Origin: Acinetobacter sp.
Lineage (GTDB): Bacteria > Pseudomonadota > Gammaproteobacteria > Pseudomonadales > Moraxellaceae
Length of the DNA: 10,190 nucleotides
NCBI GenBank assembly: GCA_030152275.1
Contig: JASLHF010000017.1
Coordinates: 1-10,190, forward strand
Direction of reading: 5' to 3'
The notes under the pieces are model-generated. The model had not been told where the DNA came from and ran no database searches. It saw only the letters and a list, made by a program, of their open reading frames with translations. Both the position numbers and the translations under genes were made by a program. Positions 1 to 5,651 of this stretch are shown in pieces (within the stretch, counting starts at the first letter, position 1; each line of letters opens with the position of its first letter).

Positions 1-524
1 CCGGTAGCGCCTTTCTCACCTTGAGGACCTTGTGGGCCAGTTGCGCCCGTTTCACCTTGAGGGCCTTGCGGCCCCTGAGGCCCTACACCACCTTGACCTC
101 CATGCCCCCCACTTCCAGAACCATTATGTCCGCCGCCGCTATGACTTCCACCACCTCCAGAGCCATTATGCCCGCCGCCGCTATGGCCTTTACCGCCTCC
201 AGAACCATCATGTCCACCGCTATGACTTCCTCCATCATGAGCGCCTGAACCTGAACCGCAAGATGTGCTGCAAGAGTGACTTCCGCTGTCTGGATCTGAA
301 TGTTTTCCTGCCCACACTGCACCGCTGATCGCTAATAAAGTACTGACTACAAGGATCTTAGGCGCCGTTTCAAGCGCATGGCTAAGCAATCCTGCATGGC
401 GCATCATATGATTTGAGTTCGTTGAAAATTCTTTGATCTGACCCATTGTCAAATTTTGTGTAAAAAGTGCCTTTTCTTTTTCGGAGCGGGTATTAATCAA
501 TAATTTATTTAATATTTTATTCAT
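1..524 (-). CDS. Collagen-like secreted protein, N-terminal part (runs off the left edge)
   Basis: An open frame of 174 codons begins at an ATG (524-522) and stays open to the window edge; the C-terminus is missing. An AAGGA ribosome site at 532-536, 7 bases from the ATG, fixes this start; later Met codons (27, 40, 41) lack one. Residues 1-56 form an unusually long hydrophilic N-region, 57-72 are hydrophobic (ILVVSTLLAISGAVWA) and end in a likely signal peptidase I site AVWA|GK. Residues 73-141 are Gly/Ser/His-rich, with Cys85 and Cys89 in an SCSTSC motif and three imperfect HSGGGHNGSG-like repeats. From about residue 139 every third residue is Gly, becoming typical GPQ, GET, GAT and GEK collagen triplets at 148 onward. 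Bacterial collagen-like proteins generally form trimeric surface stalks or adhesins; that role is inferred here. The long signal peptide recalls extended signal peptides of autotransporters, but the anchor domain is not visible. I cannot assign a gene name. Confidence 0.85.
   Translation of the reverse strand, partial: MNKILNKLLINTRSEKEKALFTQNLTMGQIKEFSTNSNHMMRHAGLLSHALETAPKILVVSTLLAISGAVWAGKHSDPDSGSHSCSTSCGSGSGAHDGGSHSGGHDGSGGGKGHSGGGHNGSGGGGSHSGGGHNGSGSGGHGGQGGVGPQGPQGPQGETGATGPQGPQGEKGAT
114..224 (-). repeat. Three imperfect in-frame repeats encoding HSGG(G)H(N/D)GSG
   Basis: Within the collagen-like gene, residues 101-109, 114-123 and 128-137 repeat the pattern H-S-G-G-(G)-H-N/D-G-S-G. 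The repeat starts are 13 and 14 codons apart (39 and 42 bases), and the DNA is as similar as the protein, with AGCGG, CATAATGG and TCTGGA blocks recurring. Copies two and three are nearly identical. The block supplies six of the His residues of the stalk. Such arrays can change length by slippage without shifting frame. Confidence 0.75.
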
Positions 525-556
525 GTCCTTATCCTTTTTTGTATTTCTCCTCTCTT

Positions 557-585
557 ATTACACAGACATTAAAATGCGACGTAAA
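557..585 (-). promoter_or_regulatory. Candidate sigma70 promoter for the collagen-like gene
   Basis: Read on the minus strand, TTTACG (580-585) and TGTAAT (557-562) are separated by exactly 17 bases. The -10 box has one mismatch to TATAAT and the -35 box two mismatches to TTGACA. Transcription would start about 25-30 bases before the ATG, just upstream of the ribosome site. The surrounding DNA is so A-T rich that chance matches are common, so this remains a prediction. Confidence 0.45.
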
Positions 586-612
586 TCACATTTAATTACA
601 TATTTGAGACTT

Positions 613-655
613 ATTTATTAATAAATGTTTCGCCAAATTACTTTATTATTAAAGT
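613..655. promoter_or_regulatory. Two A-T-rich palindromes upstream of the collagen-like gene
   Basis: ATTTATTAATAAAT (613-626) is a perfect 14-bp palindrome, and ACTTTA-TTAT-TAAAGT (640-655) is a 6-bp inverted repeat with a 4-base spacer. Both lie upstream of the candidate -35 box of the collagen-like gene, where activator or repressor sites could be placed. The tract between 525 and 710 contains no gene that I can support. In DNA this A-T rich, such palindromes may arise by chance. Confidence 0.25.
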
Positions 656-710
656 GAATATTTATGAATTTTTAAAAACTAATCTTTTTTTTATGACTTA
701 TTTGGCATAA

Positions 711-737
711 AAAAACCCGCAAAAAATGCGGGTTTTT
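711..737 (-). terminator. Rho-independent terminator of the rplU-rpmA operon
   Basis: The arms AAAAACCCGC (711-720) and GCGGGTTTTT (728-737) are perfect complements around a 7-base A-rich loop. The hairpin begins about 13 bases after the rpmA stop codon. Read on the minus strand, the G-C stem CCCGC/GCGGG is followed by a run of seven T. Because A and T runs flank both sides, it could also stop transcription arriving on the plus strand. Confidence 0.9.
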
Positions 738-750
738 TTACTATTAAAGC

Positions 751-1005
751 TTAAGCTTCAACAGATACGTAGCGACGACCGAATTGGCCTTTCACTTCAA
801 ATTTCACAACACCGTCAGCTGTTGCAAATAAAGTATGGTCACGGCCCATACCTACATTTGAACCAGCGTGGAATTCTGTACCACGTTGACGAACGATGAT
901 GTTACCAGCAGTCACAGATTGACCGCCATAGATTTTTACACCCAACATTTTTGGGTTCGAGTCACGACCGTTTTTAGTCGAACCACCGGCTTTTTTAGTT
1001 GCCAT
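751..1005 (-). CDS. rpmA: 50S ribosomal protein bL27
   Basis: The 84-residue product has the usual length and the hallmark start MATKKAGGSTKNGRDSNPK, followed by LGVKIYGGQSV and the NIIVRQRGTEFHAG segment of bL27. The protein sits in the large ribosomal subunit, and its flexible N-terminal tail reaches the peptidyl-transferase centre. Here the tail begins directly after Met as in other proteobacteria, without the cleaved N-terminal extension seen in Firmicutes. The ATG at 1005 is preceded by GAGGAG, 9 bases away. It follows rplU by 19 bases, so the two are co-transcribed, and a strong hairpin lies just after its stop. Confidence 0.98.
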   Translation of the reverse strand: MATKKAGGSTKNGRDSNPKMLGVKIYGGQSVTAGNIIVRQRGTEFHAGSNVGMGRDHTLFATADGVVKFEVKGQFGRRYVSVEA

Positions 1006-1024
1006 GTCTACTTACTCCTCGTAA

Positions 1025-1336
1025 TTAGCCTGAAATAGCTGTAATTTTCAACTCAGTGAACCATTGACGGTGACCTTGTTGTTTACGATAGTGTTTACGA
1101 CGACGCATTTTGATAATGCGGATTTTGTCGTGACGACCATGGCTAACTACTTCAGCAGTTACAGTAGCGCCAGCAACAACTGGAGCACCGATTTGAATGC
1201 TGTCACCGTTAACAAGCATCAACACGTCATCAAACGTAATTGTTGAGCCAGTTTCAGCTTTCAATAATTCTACTTTAAGGGTTTCACCCTCAACTACACG
1301 GTGCTGTTTACCACCGCTTTGGATAACTGCGTACAT
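1025..1336 (-). CDS. rplU: 50S ribosomal protein bL21
   Basis: The product is 103 residues, the usual length, starting MYAVIQSGGKQHRV and containing the conserved MRRRKHYRKQQGHRQ stretch at about residues 75-89, a basic segment that contacts 23S rRNA. bL21 is an early-assembling protein of the 50S subunit. The frame continues upstream to an ATG at 1405, which would add 23 residues, but the family begins at MYAVI and GGAG (1343-1346) lies 6 bases before the 1336 ATG, so the shorter start is chosen. rpmA follows after 19 bases in the standard rplU-rpmA order. Confidence 0.97.
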   Translation of the reverse strand: MYAVIQSGGKQHRVVEGETLKVELLKAETGSTITFDDVLMLVNGDSIQIGAPVVAGATVTAEVVSHGRHDKIRIIKMRRRKHYRKQQGHRQWFTELKITAISG

Positions 1337-1426
1337 AATGTACTCCAAACATGCCCGTGTCGTCGTGCCGGTAAAGGAATATACCGATCTTAAGACGATC
1401 GCCACTGGGGTTATACAAGGGCAAGG

Positions 1427-1455
1427 ATTTTAAGCGATAAGTCAGCAAACAACAA
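1427..1455 (-). promoter_or_regulatory. Candidate promoter of rplU-rpmA
   Basis: On the minus strand TTGTTG (1450-1455) and TAAAAT (1427-1432) are 17 bases apart. The -10 box has one mismatch to consensus. This gives a leader of about 80 bases before rplU. The leader contains a small hairpin, CGATC (1385-1389) with GATCG (1397-1401) around 7 bases, which is too weak to call a regulatory RNA. A TATAAC box at 1410-1415 is an alternative -10 but lacks a good -35. Confidence 0.4.
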
Positions 1456-1506
1456 GCCATTCGCACAAAAAATTATCCAGAAACAACGATTATTTAATAA
1501 ACAGCG

Positions 1507-1542
1507 GTATATAACTTCGTATAAAGTAGCGTATAAGCTTGA
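1507..1542. repeat. Three 12-bp direct repeats starting GTATA, with a lox/dif-like half-site
   Basis: GTATA occurs at 1507, 1519 and 1531, exactly 12 bases apart, and the copies share GTATAWA. Positions 1511-1523 (ATAACTTCGTATA) are identical to one 13-bp recombinase arm of phage P1 loxP. Positions 1514-1524 (ACTTCGTATAA) match the XerC-type arm ATTTCGTATAA of Acinetobacter dif-like sites at 10 of 11 bases. The opposite arm is not recognisable in either scheme, so it is not a complete site. The repeat could instead be a protein-binding array or chance. Confidence 0.4.
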
Positions 1543-1708
1543 CGGCGCTATAAAAAAATCAATTAGATTTTAAAAATCAATCCGCTGCTATAGAATTTCC
1601 ATTTGAGGGCATGCTGGTATGCTATTCCTATTGCAGACTTAGCGTTCGTATTAGGAGATGAGATCTGGGGTTTTATTTGGAATTATCACTTAATTTTAAA
1701 TCAATCGC

Positions 1709-1736
1709 TTAGCTTCCTGCATGTAATTATTATACT
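1709..1736 (+). promoter_or_regulatory. Candidate promoter of ispB
   Basis: TATACT (1731-1736) is a good -10 box with one mismatch. The best placed -35 is TTAGCT (1709-1714) at 16-base spacing, which is weak. Transcription would start around 1743, about 45 bases before ispB. The -10 is convincing; the -35 is not. Confidence 0.35.
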
Positions 1737-1786
1737 AAATTGCTAAACTACTGCAGCAATTCAAAATTATTGAGGTTTTTCTTCAC

Positions 1787-2764
1787 ATGAGCATCGACTT
1801 TAAGCAAGACATTCTCGCTCCTGTTGCTACTGACTTTGCCGCGATGGACACATTCATTAATGAAGGAATTACCTCTAAAGTCGCTTTAGTTATGGCGGTA
1901 AGCAAGCACGTTGTAGAGGCTGGCGGCAAACGCATGCGCCCAATTATGTGCCTGCTGGCAGCCAAAGCCTGCGGTGCAGATAATCTCGAAAAGCACCGTA
2001 AATTGGCTGCCATTATTGAAATGCTGCATACAGCGACTCTGGTACATGACGATGTTGTTGATGAATCAGGACTGCGCCGCGGCCGTCCGACTGCGAACGC
2101 CACATGGAACAATCAAACAGCCGTACTGGTGGGCGATTTTTTAATTTCGCGCGCTTTTGATCTGCTGGTTGATCTGGACAATATGGTGCTGTTAAAAGAT
2201 TTTTCGACCGGCACGTGTGAAATTGCTGAAGGTGAAGTGCTGCAGCTGCAGTCGCAGCATCAGCCTGAAACCACAGAGCAAACCTATTTGAATATTATTC
2301 ACGGCAAAACATCGCGTTTGTTTGAATTAGCCACTGAGGGCGCCGCAATTTTATCGGGCAAGTCTGAATTCCGCGAACCGCTGCGCAAATATGCCGGCCA
2401 TTTTGGCAATGCCTTCCAAATTATCGATGATATTTTAGATTACACCTCAGATGCAGAAACACTGGGAAAAAATATCGGAGATGACCTAATGGAAGGCAAA
2501 CCGACTTTGCCGCTGATCGCAGCCTTACAAAAGACTGCCGGCGAAGAGCATGAGATTATCCGCCGCAGCATTTCAACTGGCGGAACGGCCGATTTAGAGC
2601 GTGTTATTGCAATTGTACAGCAATCTGGAGCTCTGGATTATTGCCGCTTGCGTGCAACAGAAGAAACACAAGCTGCACTAGATGCACTGAACATGCTGCC
2701 TGAAAGCGAATACCGCCAAGCGCTGACAAATTTAGCGAATTTAGCGCTGCATCGTATTCAGTAA
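1787..2764 (+). CDS. ispB: Long-chain polyprenyl diphosphate synthase (octaprenyl/nonaprenyl type)
   Basis: The 325-residue product is a trans-isoprenyl diphosphate synthase. It shows GGKRMRP (46-52), the first Asp-rich motif DDVVD (88-92) followed by RRGRPT, the second Asp-rich motif DDILD (214-218), and GKPTLP (237-242), all needed for Mg2+-diphosphate binding. It extends farnesyl diphosphate with isopentenyl diphosphate to make the ubiquinone side chain in the cytoplasm. A small residue (Ala83) five positions before the first motif fits a long product. Acinetobacter typically contains ubiquinone-9, so the product may be C45 rather than the C40 of E. coli IspB; this is inference. GAGG (1772-1775) lies 11 bases before the ATG, slightly far. 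The rplU-rpmA-ispB neighbourhood is typical of gammaproteobacteria, with ispB divergent from rplU. Confidence 0.95.
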   Translation: MSIDFKQDILAPVATDFAAMDTFINEGITSKVALVMAVSKHVVEAGGKRMRPIMCLLAAKACGADNLEKHRKLAAIIEMLHTATLVHDDVVDESGLRRGRPTANATWNNQTAVLVGDFLISRAFDLLVDLDNMVLLKDFSTGTCEIAEGEVLQLQSQHQPETTEQTYLNIIHGKTSRLFELATEGAAILSGKSEFREPLRKYAGHFGNAFQIIDDILDYTSDAETLGKNIGDDLMEGKPTLPLIAALQKTAGEEHEIIRRSISTGGTADLERVIAIVQQSGALDYCRLRATEETQAALDALNMLPESEYRQALTNLANLALHRIQ

Positions 2765-2803
2765 ACTGCTTAGCATTCACAGAAAAGCGATTACATCCCG
2801 CCT

Positions 2804-4852
2804 ATGCATATCAAATTTCAAGATTTATATTTAAACATGCAGCAGCAGCTTGAACAGTCTCAAGTGCTGCTGGATGAAAATTTAATTATTGAATTGGTCA
2901 ACCGTATCCGTCCTGCAGATACCAAAAATATTGAGCAAATTCAGGCAAATTTTGAAGCTTTTTACCGCTCTCTTTTACTTACGCCTGATGCATCTTCTAC
3001 TCTGCAAAGTTTTGTACTCAAACTGCTTAGCCGCTATAAGCAGGCCAGTCTGTATGCAGATACAGGTATTTTATCGCTCGACGGTTTTTGGAATCAGCTG
3101 TTTCAGCGCTTAGGCGCACACTTTTTGCCGTTAATTAATGATGCAAGCCAGCTGCAGGATTTAGTGCGCCGTGTTTTTCATCAGCACAGCGATAAATACT
3201 GGCTGGACAGCATCGAAGACAGCAGCTGGCAAAAACTTTTCCGCCTGTTTAATCAAGGTCACAGCAATCAGGAAGAAAAGAAGAAAATCCGCCGTGAGCT
3301 GATTAAAGCGCTAACTGTCTTATCTTACCGCGTCAGCGGCATCGGTCTGTATCCAGAATTTATTAATGCGCATCCAGAACTGACCGAATACGAATCCCCA
3401 TTTTTGGTACAAAACCGCGAACTGAATGATTTTATTCAGCAATATAAACAGCTGCATCAAAATACCGAAAGCATGACAGCAGTCGTCCCGCCAGATGCTT
3501 CGCAGGCGCATGTAATGCTGGACCAGTGCCGTGAAGTCGTGCTAAAAATCAGGCGCGCGACCAAACGCAGCGGCGTCAGCGTCAGTTTGACGTATTTGCT
3601 CTCTTTGCTGGAACAGTGTTTAGACCGTATTGAAATTTTGCTGAATTTAATTGTCGATGAAGACAATGCCCGCTACAGCGCGATTGGCAGTTTGCTGGTG
3701 GACGTGACGGAAGCGCTGTATAGCGAACGCAGCGTGCGCGCCTTACTGGCCACCAACAGTGAATTAATGGCGCTGCAGGTAACTGAAAATGCAAGCAAGA
3801 CCGGCGAACATTATGTGAGTACCGACAAAAAAGGCTTTATTTCCATGTATAAAGCCGCAGCGGGCGCTGGGGTTATTATTGCCGCCATGGCCACTTTAAA
3901 AGTGCTGGCTTCACGCTTGGCCTTAGCGCCACTGATGCATGCTTTTATATACAGCATGAATTACTCACTGGGTTTTATGCTGATTCATGTCCTGCACTTC
4001 ACCGTTGCCACCAAACAGCCAGCAATGACTGCCGCGGCACTGGCATCGACAGTTCAGCACCGCAAAGGCACTAAAAATGCGCAAATTGCGGAACTGGCTG
4101 CGCTAATTATTAATATTATTCGAACGCAGTTTATTGCAATTTTAGGCAATATCTCGATTGCCATTCCAACCGCTTGGCTGATCATCGAATTATGGCAGCG
4201 CATGACCGATGAACCATTGCTGAATCACGGCAAAGCTGCGGCCATGCTGCACAGTTTAGATCCCTTTACCTCGCTGGCAGTCCCGCATGCCGCTATTGCT
4301 GGGGTATGTTTATTTTTATCCGGCCTGCTGGCTGGATATTTTGACAATATGGCTATTTACCGAAAAGTTGGCCCACGCCTGCGTGCACATCCTGCGCTAA
4401 AAAATCTGATGGGACAGCCGCGGCTGGATAAATTTTCCGCCTATATTGAGCGTAATTTAGGCGCACTGGCTGGTAACCTCCTGTTTGGCATCATGCTGGG
4501 CAGCATGGGCACTATTGGCTATATATTGGGGTTACCTTTAGATATTCGGCATATTGCATTTGCTTCTGCAAACTTGATTCAAGGGCTGCTGTGCATTAAC
4601 GGCGGGCCAGAAGCCGGATTGGTCATTGTGTCTGTGCTGGGAGTAATCTGTATTGGCCTAACCAACTTGTTCGTCAGCTTCACGCTGACTATTATTGTTG
4701 CGCTGCGCGCCCGCCGTGTGCGTTTTGAGCAGTGGAAGCCTTTAGCGAAATTGGTATTGACCCATTTTCTAACCCGCCCAAGCGACTTTTTTTGGCCGCC
4801 GCGCCAACCGCTGGAAATTGAGGATGAATCCAGCAGCAAAAACCATCACTAA
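2804..4852 (+). CDS. Multi-pass membrane protein of the 'site-specific recombinase' Gcr family (PF10136/COG4389)
   Basis: The 682-residue product has a soluble, Leu/Gln-rich mostly helical N-terminal half (1-345) and a C-terminal half with about six hydrophobic segments near 351-374, 376-400, 443-463, 491-513, 553-577 and 607-634. It carries signatures I recognise from the family named 'site-specific recombinase': NYSLGFMLIHVLHFTVATKQ (386-405) with PAMTAA next, and LSGLLAGYFDNMAIYRKVGP (505-524). I see no tyrosine- or serine-recombinase catalytic arrangement, and the topology argues for an integral membrane protein, so the family name should not be read as function. It follows ispB by 39 bases on the same strand, suggesting co-transcription. 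The start has no clear ribosome site; an in-frame TAG at 2771-2773 rules out a start further upstream, and Met12 (2837) is the next alternative. The true role is unknown to me. Confidence 0.8.
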   Translation: MHIKFQDLYLNMQQQLEQSQVLLDENLIIELVNRIRPADTKNIEQIQANFEAFYRSLLLTPDASSTLQSFVLKLLSRYKQASLYADTGILSLDGFWNQLFQRLGAHFLPLINDASQLQDLVRRVFHQHSDKYWLDSIEDSSWQKLFRLFNQGHSNQEEKKKIRRELIKALTVLSYRVSGIGLYPEFINAHPELTEYESPFLVQNRELNDFIQQYKQLHQNTESMTAVVPPDASQAHVMLDQCREVVLKIRRATKRSGVSVSLTYLLSLLEQCLDRIEILLNLIVDEDNARYSAIGSLLVDVTEALYSERSVRALLATNSELMALQVTENASKTGEHYVSTDKKGFISMYKAAAGAGVIIAAMATLKVLASRLALAPLMHAFIYSMNYSLGFMLIHVLHFTVATKQPAMTAAALASTVQHRKGTKNAQIAELAALIINIIRTQFIAILGNISIAIPTAWLIIELWQRMTDEPLLNHGKAAAMLHSLDPFTSLAVPHAAIAGVCLFLSGLLAGYFDNMAIYRKVGPRLRAHPALKNLMGQPRLDKFSAYIERNLGALAGNLLFGIMLGSMGTIGYILGLPLDIRHIAFASANLIQGLLCINGGPEAGLVIVSVLGVICIGLTNLFVSFTLTIIVALRARRVRFEQWKPLAKLVLTHFLTRPSDFFWPPRQPLEIEDESSSKNHH

Positions 4853-4930
4853 GGTATTCAAAGATTTGTTATTTTATATTGCATAGTATTAAAAAATTTC
4901 GTAAAAGAAATTAGCATAATTTACACACAC

Positions 4931-4959
4931 TTGAAATAAAGTGTACTGATGAGTACACT
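4931..4959 (+). promoter_or_regulatory. Candidate promoter of the PAP2 phosphatase gene
   Basis: TTGAAA (4931-4936, one mismatch) and TACACT (4954-4959, two mismatches) are separated by exactly 17 bases. Transcription would start near 4966, leaving a leader of about 47 bases before the ATG. The spacer and -10 box are covered by the inverted repeat at 4937-4962, so access could be blocked by a repressor. Confidence 0.5.
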
Positions 4960-4962
4960 TTA
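4937..4962. promoter_or_regulatory. 11-bp inverted repeat over the promoter: operator or terminator
   Basis: TAAAGTGTACT (4937-4947) and AGTACACTTTA (4952-4962) are perfect complements around GATG. The repeat begins directly after the -35 box and covers the whole -10 box, the usual place for a repressor operator. The alternative is a terminator for the ispB operon: the stem has only four G-C pairs, and the downstream TATTATTTTT (4966-4975) is an interrupted T tract starting four bases after the stem. I favour operator but cannot exclude terminator or both. Confidence 0.55.
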
Positions 4963-4975
4963 GTCTATTATTTTT

Positions 4976-4990
4976 CCAAGCTTGTCTTGG
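4976..4990 (+). promoter_or_regulatory. Small hairpin in the PAP2 gene leader
   Basis: CCAAG (4976-4980) and CTTGG (4986-4990) pair around the 5-base loop CTTGT. It ends 10 bases before the AAGGA ribosome site at 5001-5005. The stem is only five pairs, so a role in translation is possible but weakly supported. Confidence 0.25.
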
Positions 4991-5012
4991 TTAAAATAAC
5001 AAGGATATAAGC

Positions 5013-5612
5013 ATGCCAAAAATATTGCTTTTCCTCGGTTTTTTATTATTGATTATCAGTATGTTGCTATTCAATACAGCCGCACTTTCCCCACTAGATC
5101 TGGGTACTGTGCAGTGGATGGCCGCGCACCGTTCTGCATTTTTCAATAATGCAGCCATAGGATTATCAGCAGTAGGTGGCATGCCTTTTGTATTATTTTT
5201 AACCATACTATGGTGTTTGCACCTTGCATGGTATAAAAAATACTCAGATGCTGTTTTTATCAGCATAGGAATAGTTGGAAGTATTTGCCTAGCTTGGGCA
5301 CTTAAGTGCCTCGTCTCTAGACCGCGCCCACCTGAAATGTATTTCCTTGTCAAAACTTACGGAGATTCATTTCCAAGTGGGCATAGCCTTTATGCCGCTT
5401 CGCTCGGCTGTTTGGCGATGTACGTTTACCTGCAGCATTCGAAACATAAACTGATTTGCCTATTGACCAGTATATGGCTGCTGCTGATGGGTATTTCAAG
5501 AGTGTATGCCGGCGCGCATTTTCCTTCCGATGTCCTTGCTGGCTGGAGCATAAGTTTTATTTGGATCACGCTGCTTTACTGGTTGTTTAGCCGGTACAGG
5601 CAGCCTAAATAA
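5013..5612 (+). CDS. PAP2-family membrane phosphatase (PgpB/undecaprenyl-pyrophosphatase-like)
   Basis: The 199-residue product is mostly membrane-embedded, with hydrophobic segments near residues 4-22, 50-70, 78-97, 125-142, 147-162 and 175-193. It has the complete PAP2 (type 2 phosphatidic acid phosphatase) catalytic set: K98-x6-R105-P106, P121-S-G-H124 and S162-R163-x5-H169-x3-D173. His169 would be the nucleophile and His124 the acid-base residue on the periplasmic side. Likely substrates are phosphatidylglycerol-phosphate, phosphatidic acid or undecaprenyl diphosphate, which sequence alone cannot separate. AAGGA (5001-5005), 7 bases before the ATG, is an excellent ribosome site. It has its own candidate promoter with an overlapping palindrome, and adeI starts 39 bases downstream with no clear terminator between, so shared transcription with the pump operon is plausible. 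Confidence 0.92.
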   Translation: MPKILLFLGFLLLIISMLLFNTAALSPLDLGTVQWMAAHRSAFFNNAAIGLSAVGGMPFVLFLTILWCLHLAWYKKYSDAVFISIGIVGSICLAWALKCLVSRPRPPEMYFLVKTYGDSFPSGHSLYAASLGCLAMYVYLQHSKHKLICLLTSIWLLLMGISRVYAGAHFPSDVLAGWSISFIWITLLYWLFSRYRQPK

Positions 5613-5622
5613 ATAAAGAATT

Positions 5623-5638
5623 TTAGATAAAAATCTAA
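5623..5638 (+). promoter_or_regulatory. Inverted repeat just before the adeI ribosome site
   Basis: TTAGAT (5623-5628) and ATCTAA (5633-5638) pair around AAAA, directly before the GAGGTG ribosome site at 5641-5646. The stem is A-T rich and there is no T run, so it is a poor terminator. It could be a protein-binding site or a weak RNA hairpin near the adeI start. A possible upstream promoter, TTGTTT (5583-5588) with TAAATA (5606-5611), is poor. Confidence 0.3.
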
Positions 5639-5651
5639 TTGAGGTGAAAGA

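Larger units (their letters stand above)
1337..1786. other. Divergent intergenic region between rplU and ispB
   Basis: This 450-base stretch lies between two genes transcribed away from each other. It should contain the promoters for both, and candidates are listed separately. I found no convincing small gene, tRNA or terminator. It also holds the 12-bp periodic repeat at 1507-1542, a GATTTTAAAAATC near-palindrome around 1566-1578, and a short direct repeat (GCATGCTG, then GTATGCTA) at about 1609-1624. Confidence 0.6.

Noticed and set aside
21..328. Open frames on the plus strand (21-248, 32-328) and a second minus frame (83-322) in the low-complexity region
   Set aside because: They are shadows of the collagen-like gene: repetitive sequence in one frame leaves other frames open. 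They show no ribosome site or recognisable domain, whereas the minus frame ending at 524 has a signal peptide, collagen triplets and a good ribosome site.
1385..1401. Ribosomal-protein leader RNA structure upstream of rplU
   Set aside because: The hairpin has five pairs and a 7-base loop and resembles no leader class that I know; it is too small to call.
1337..1405. A 23-residue N-terminal extension of rplU starting at 1405
   Set aside because: The bL21 family starts at MYAVI, the ribosome site is placed for the ATG at 1336, and the extra residues have no family similarity that I recognise.
1511..1544. A complete loxP or pdif recombination site
   Set aside because: Only one arm matches. The bases at the position of the second arm do not form an inverted partner for either lox or XerD.
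1783..2112. Minus-strand open frame overlapping the start of ispB
   Set aside because: It lies entirely opposite a well-supported gene, has Ser/Thr/Arg-rich composition typical of an antisense frame, and shows no domain.
4579..5353. Minus-strand frames opposite the end of the membrane-protein gene and opposite the PAP2 gene
   Set aside because: They lack ribosome sites and recognisable motifs and overlap genes with clear family motifs on the plus strand.
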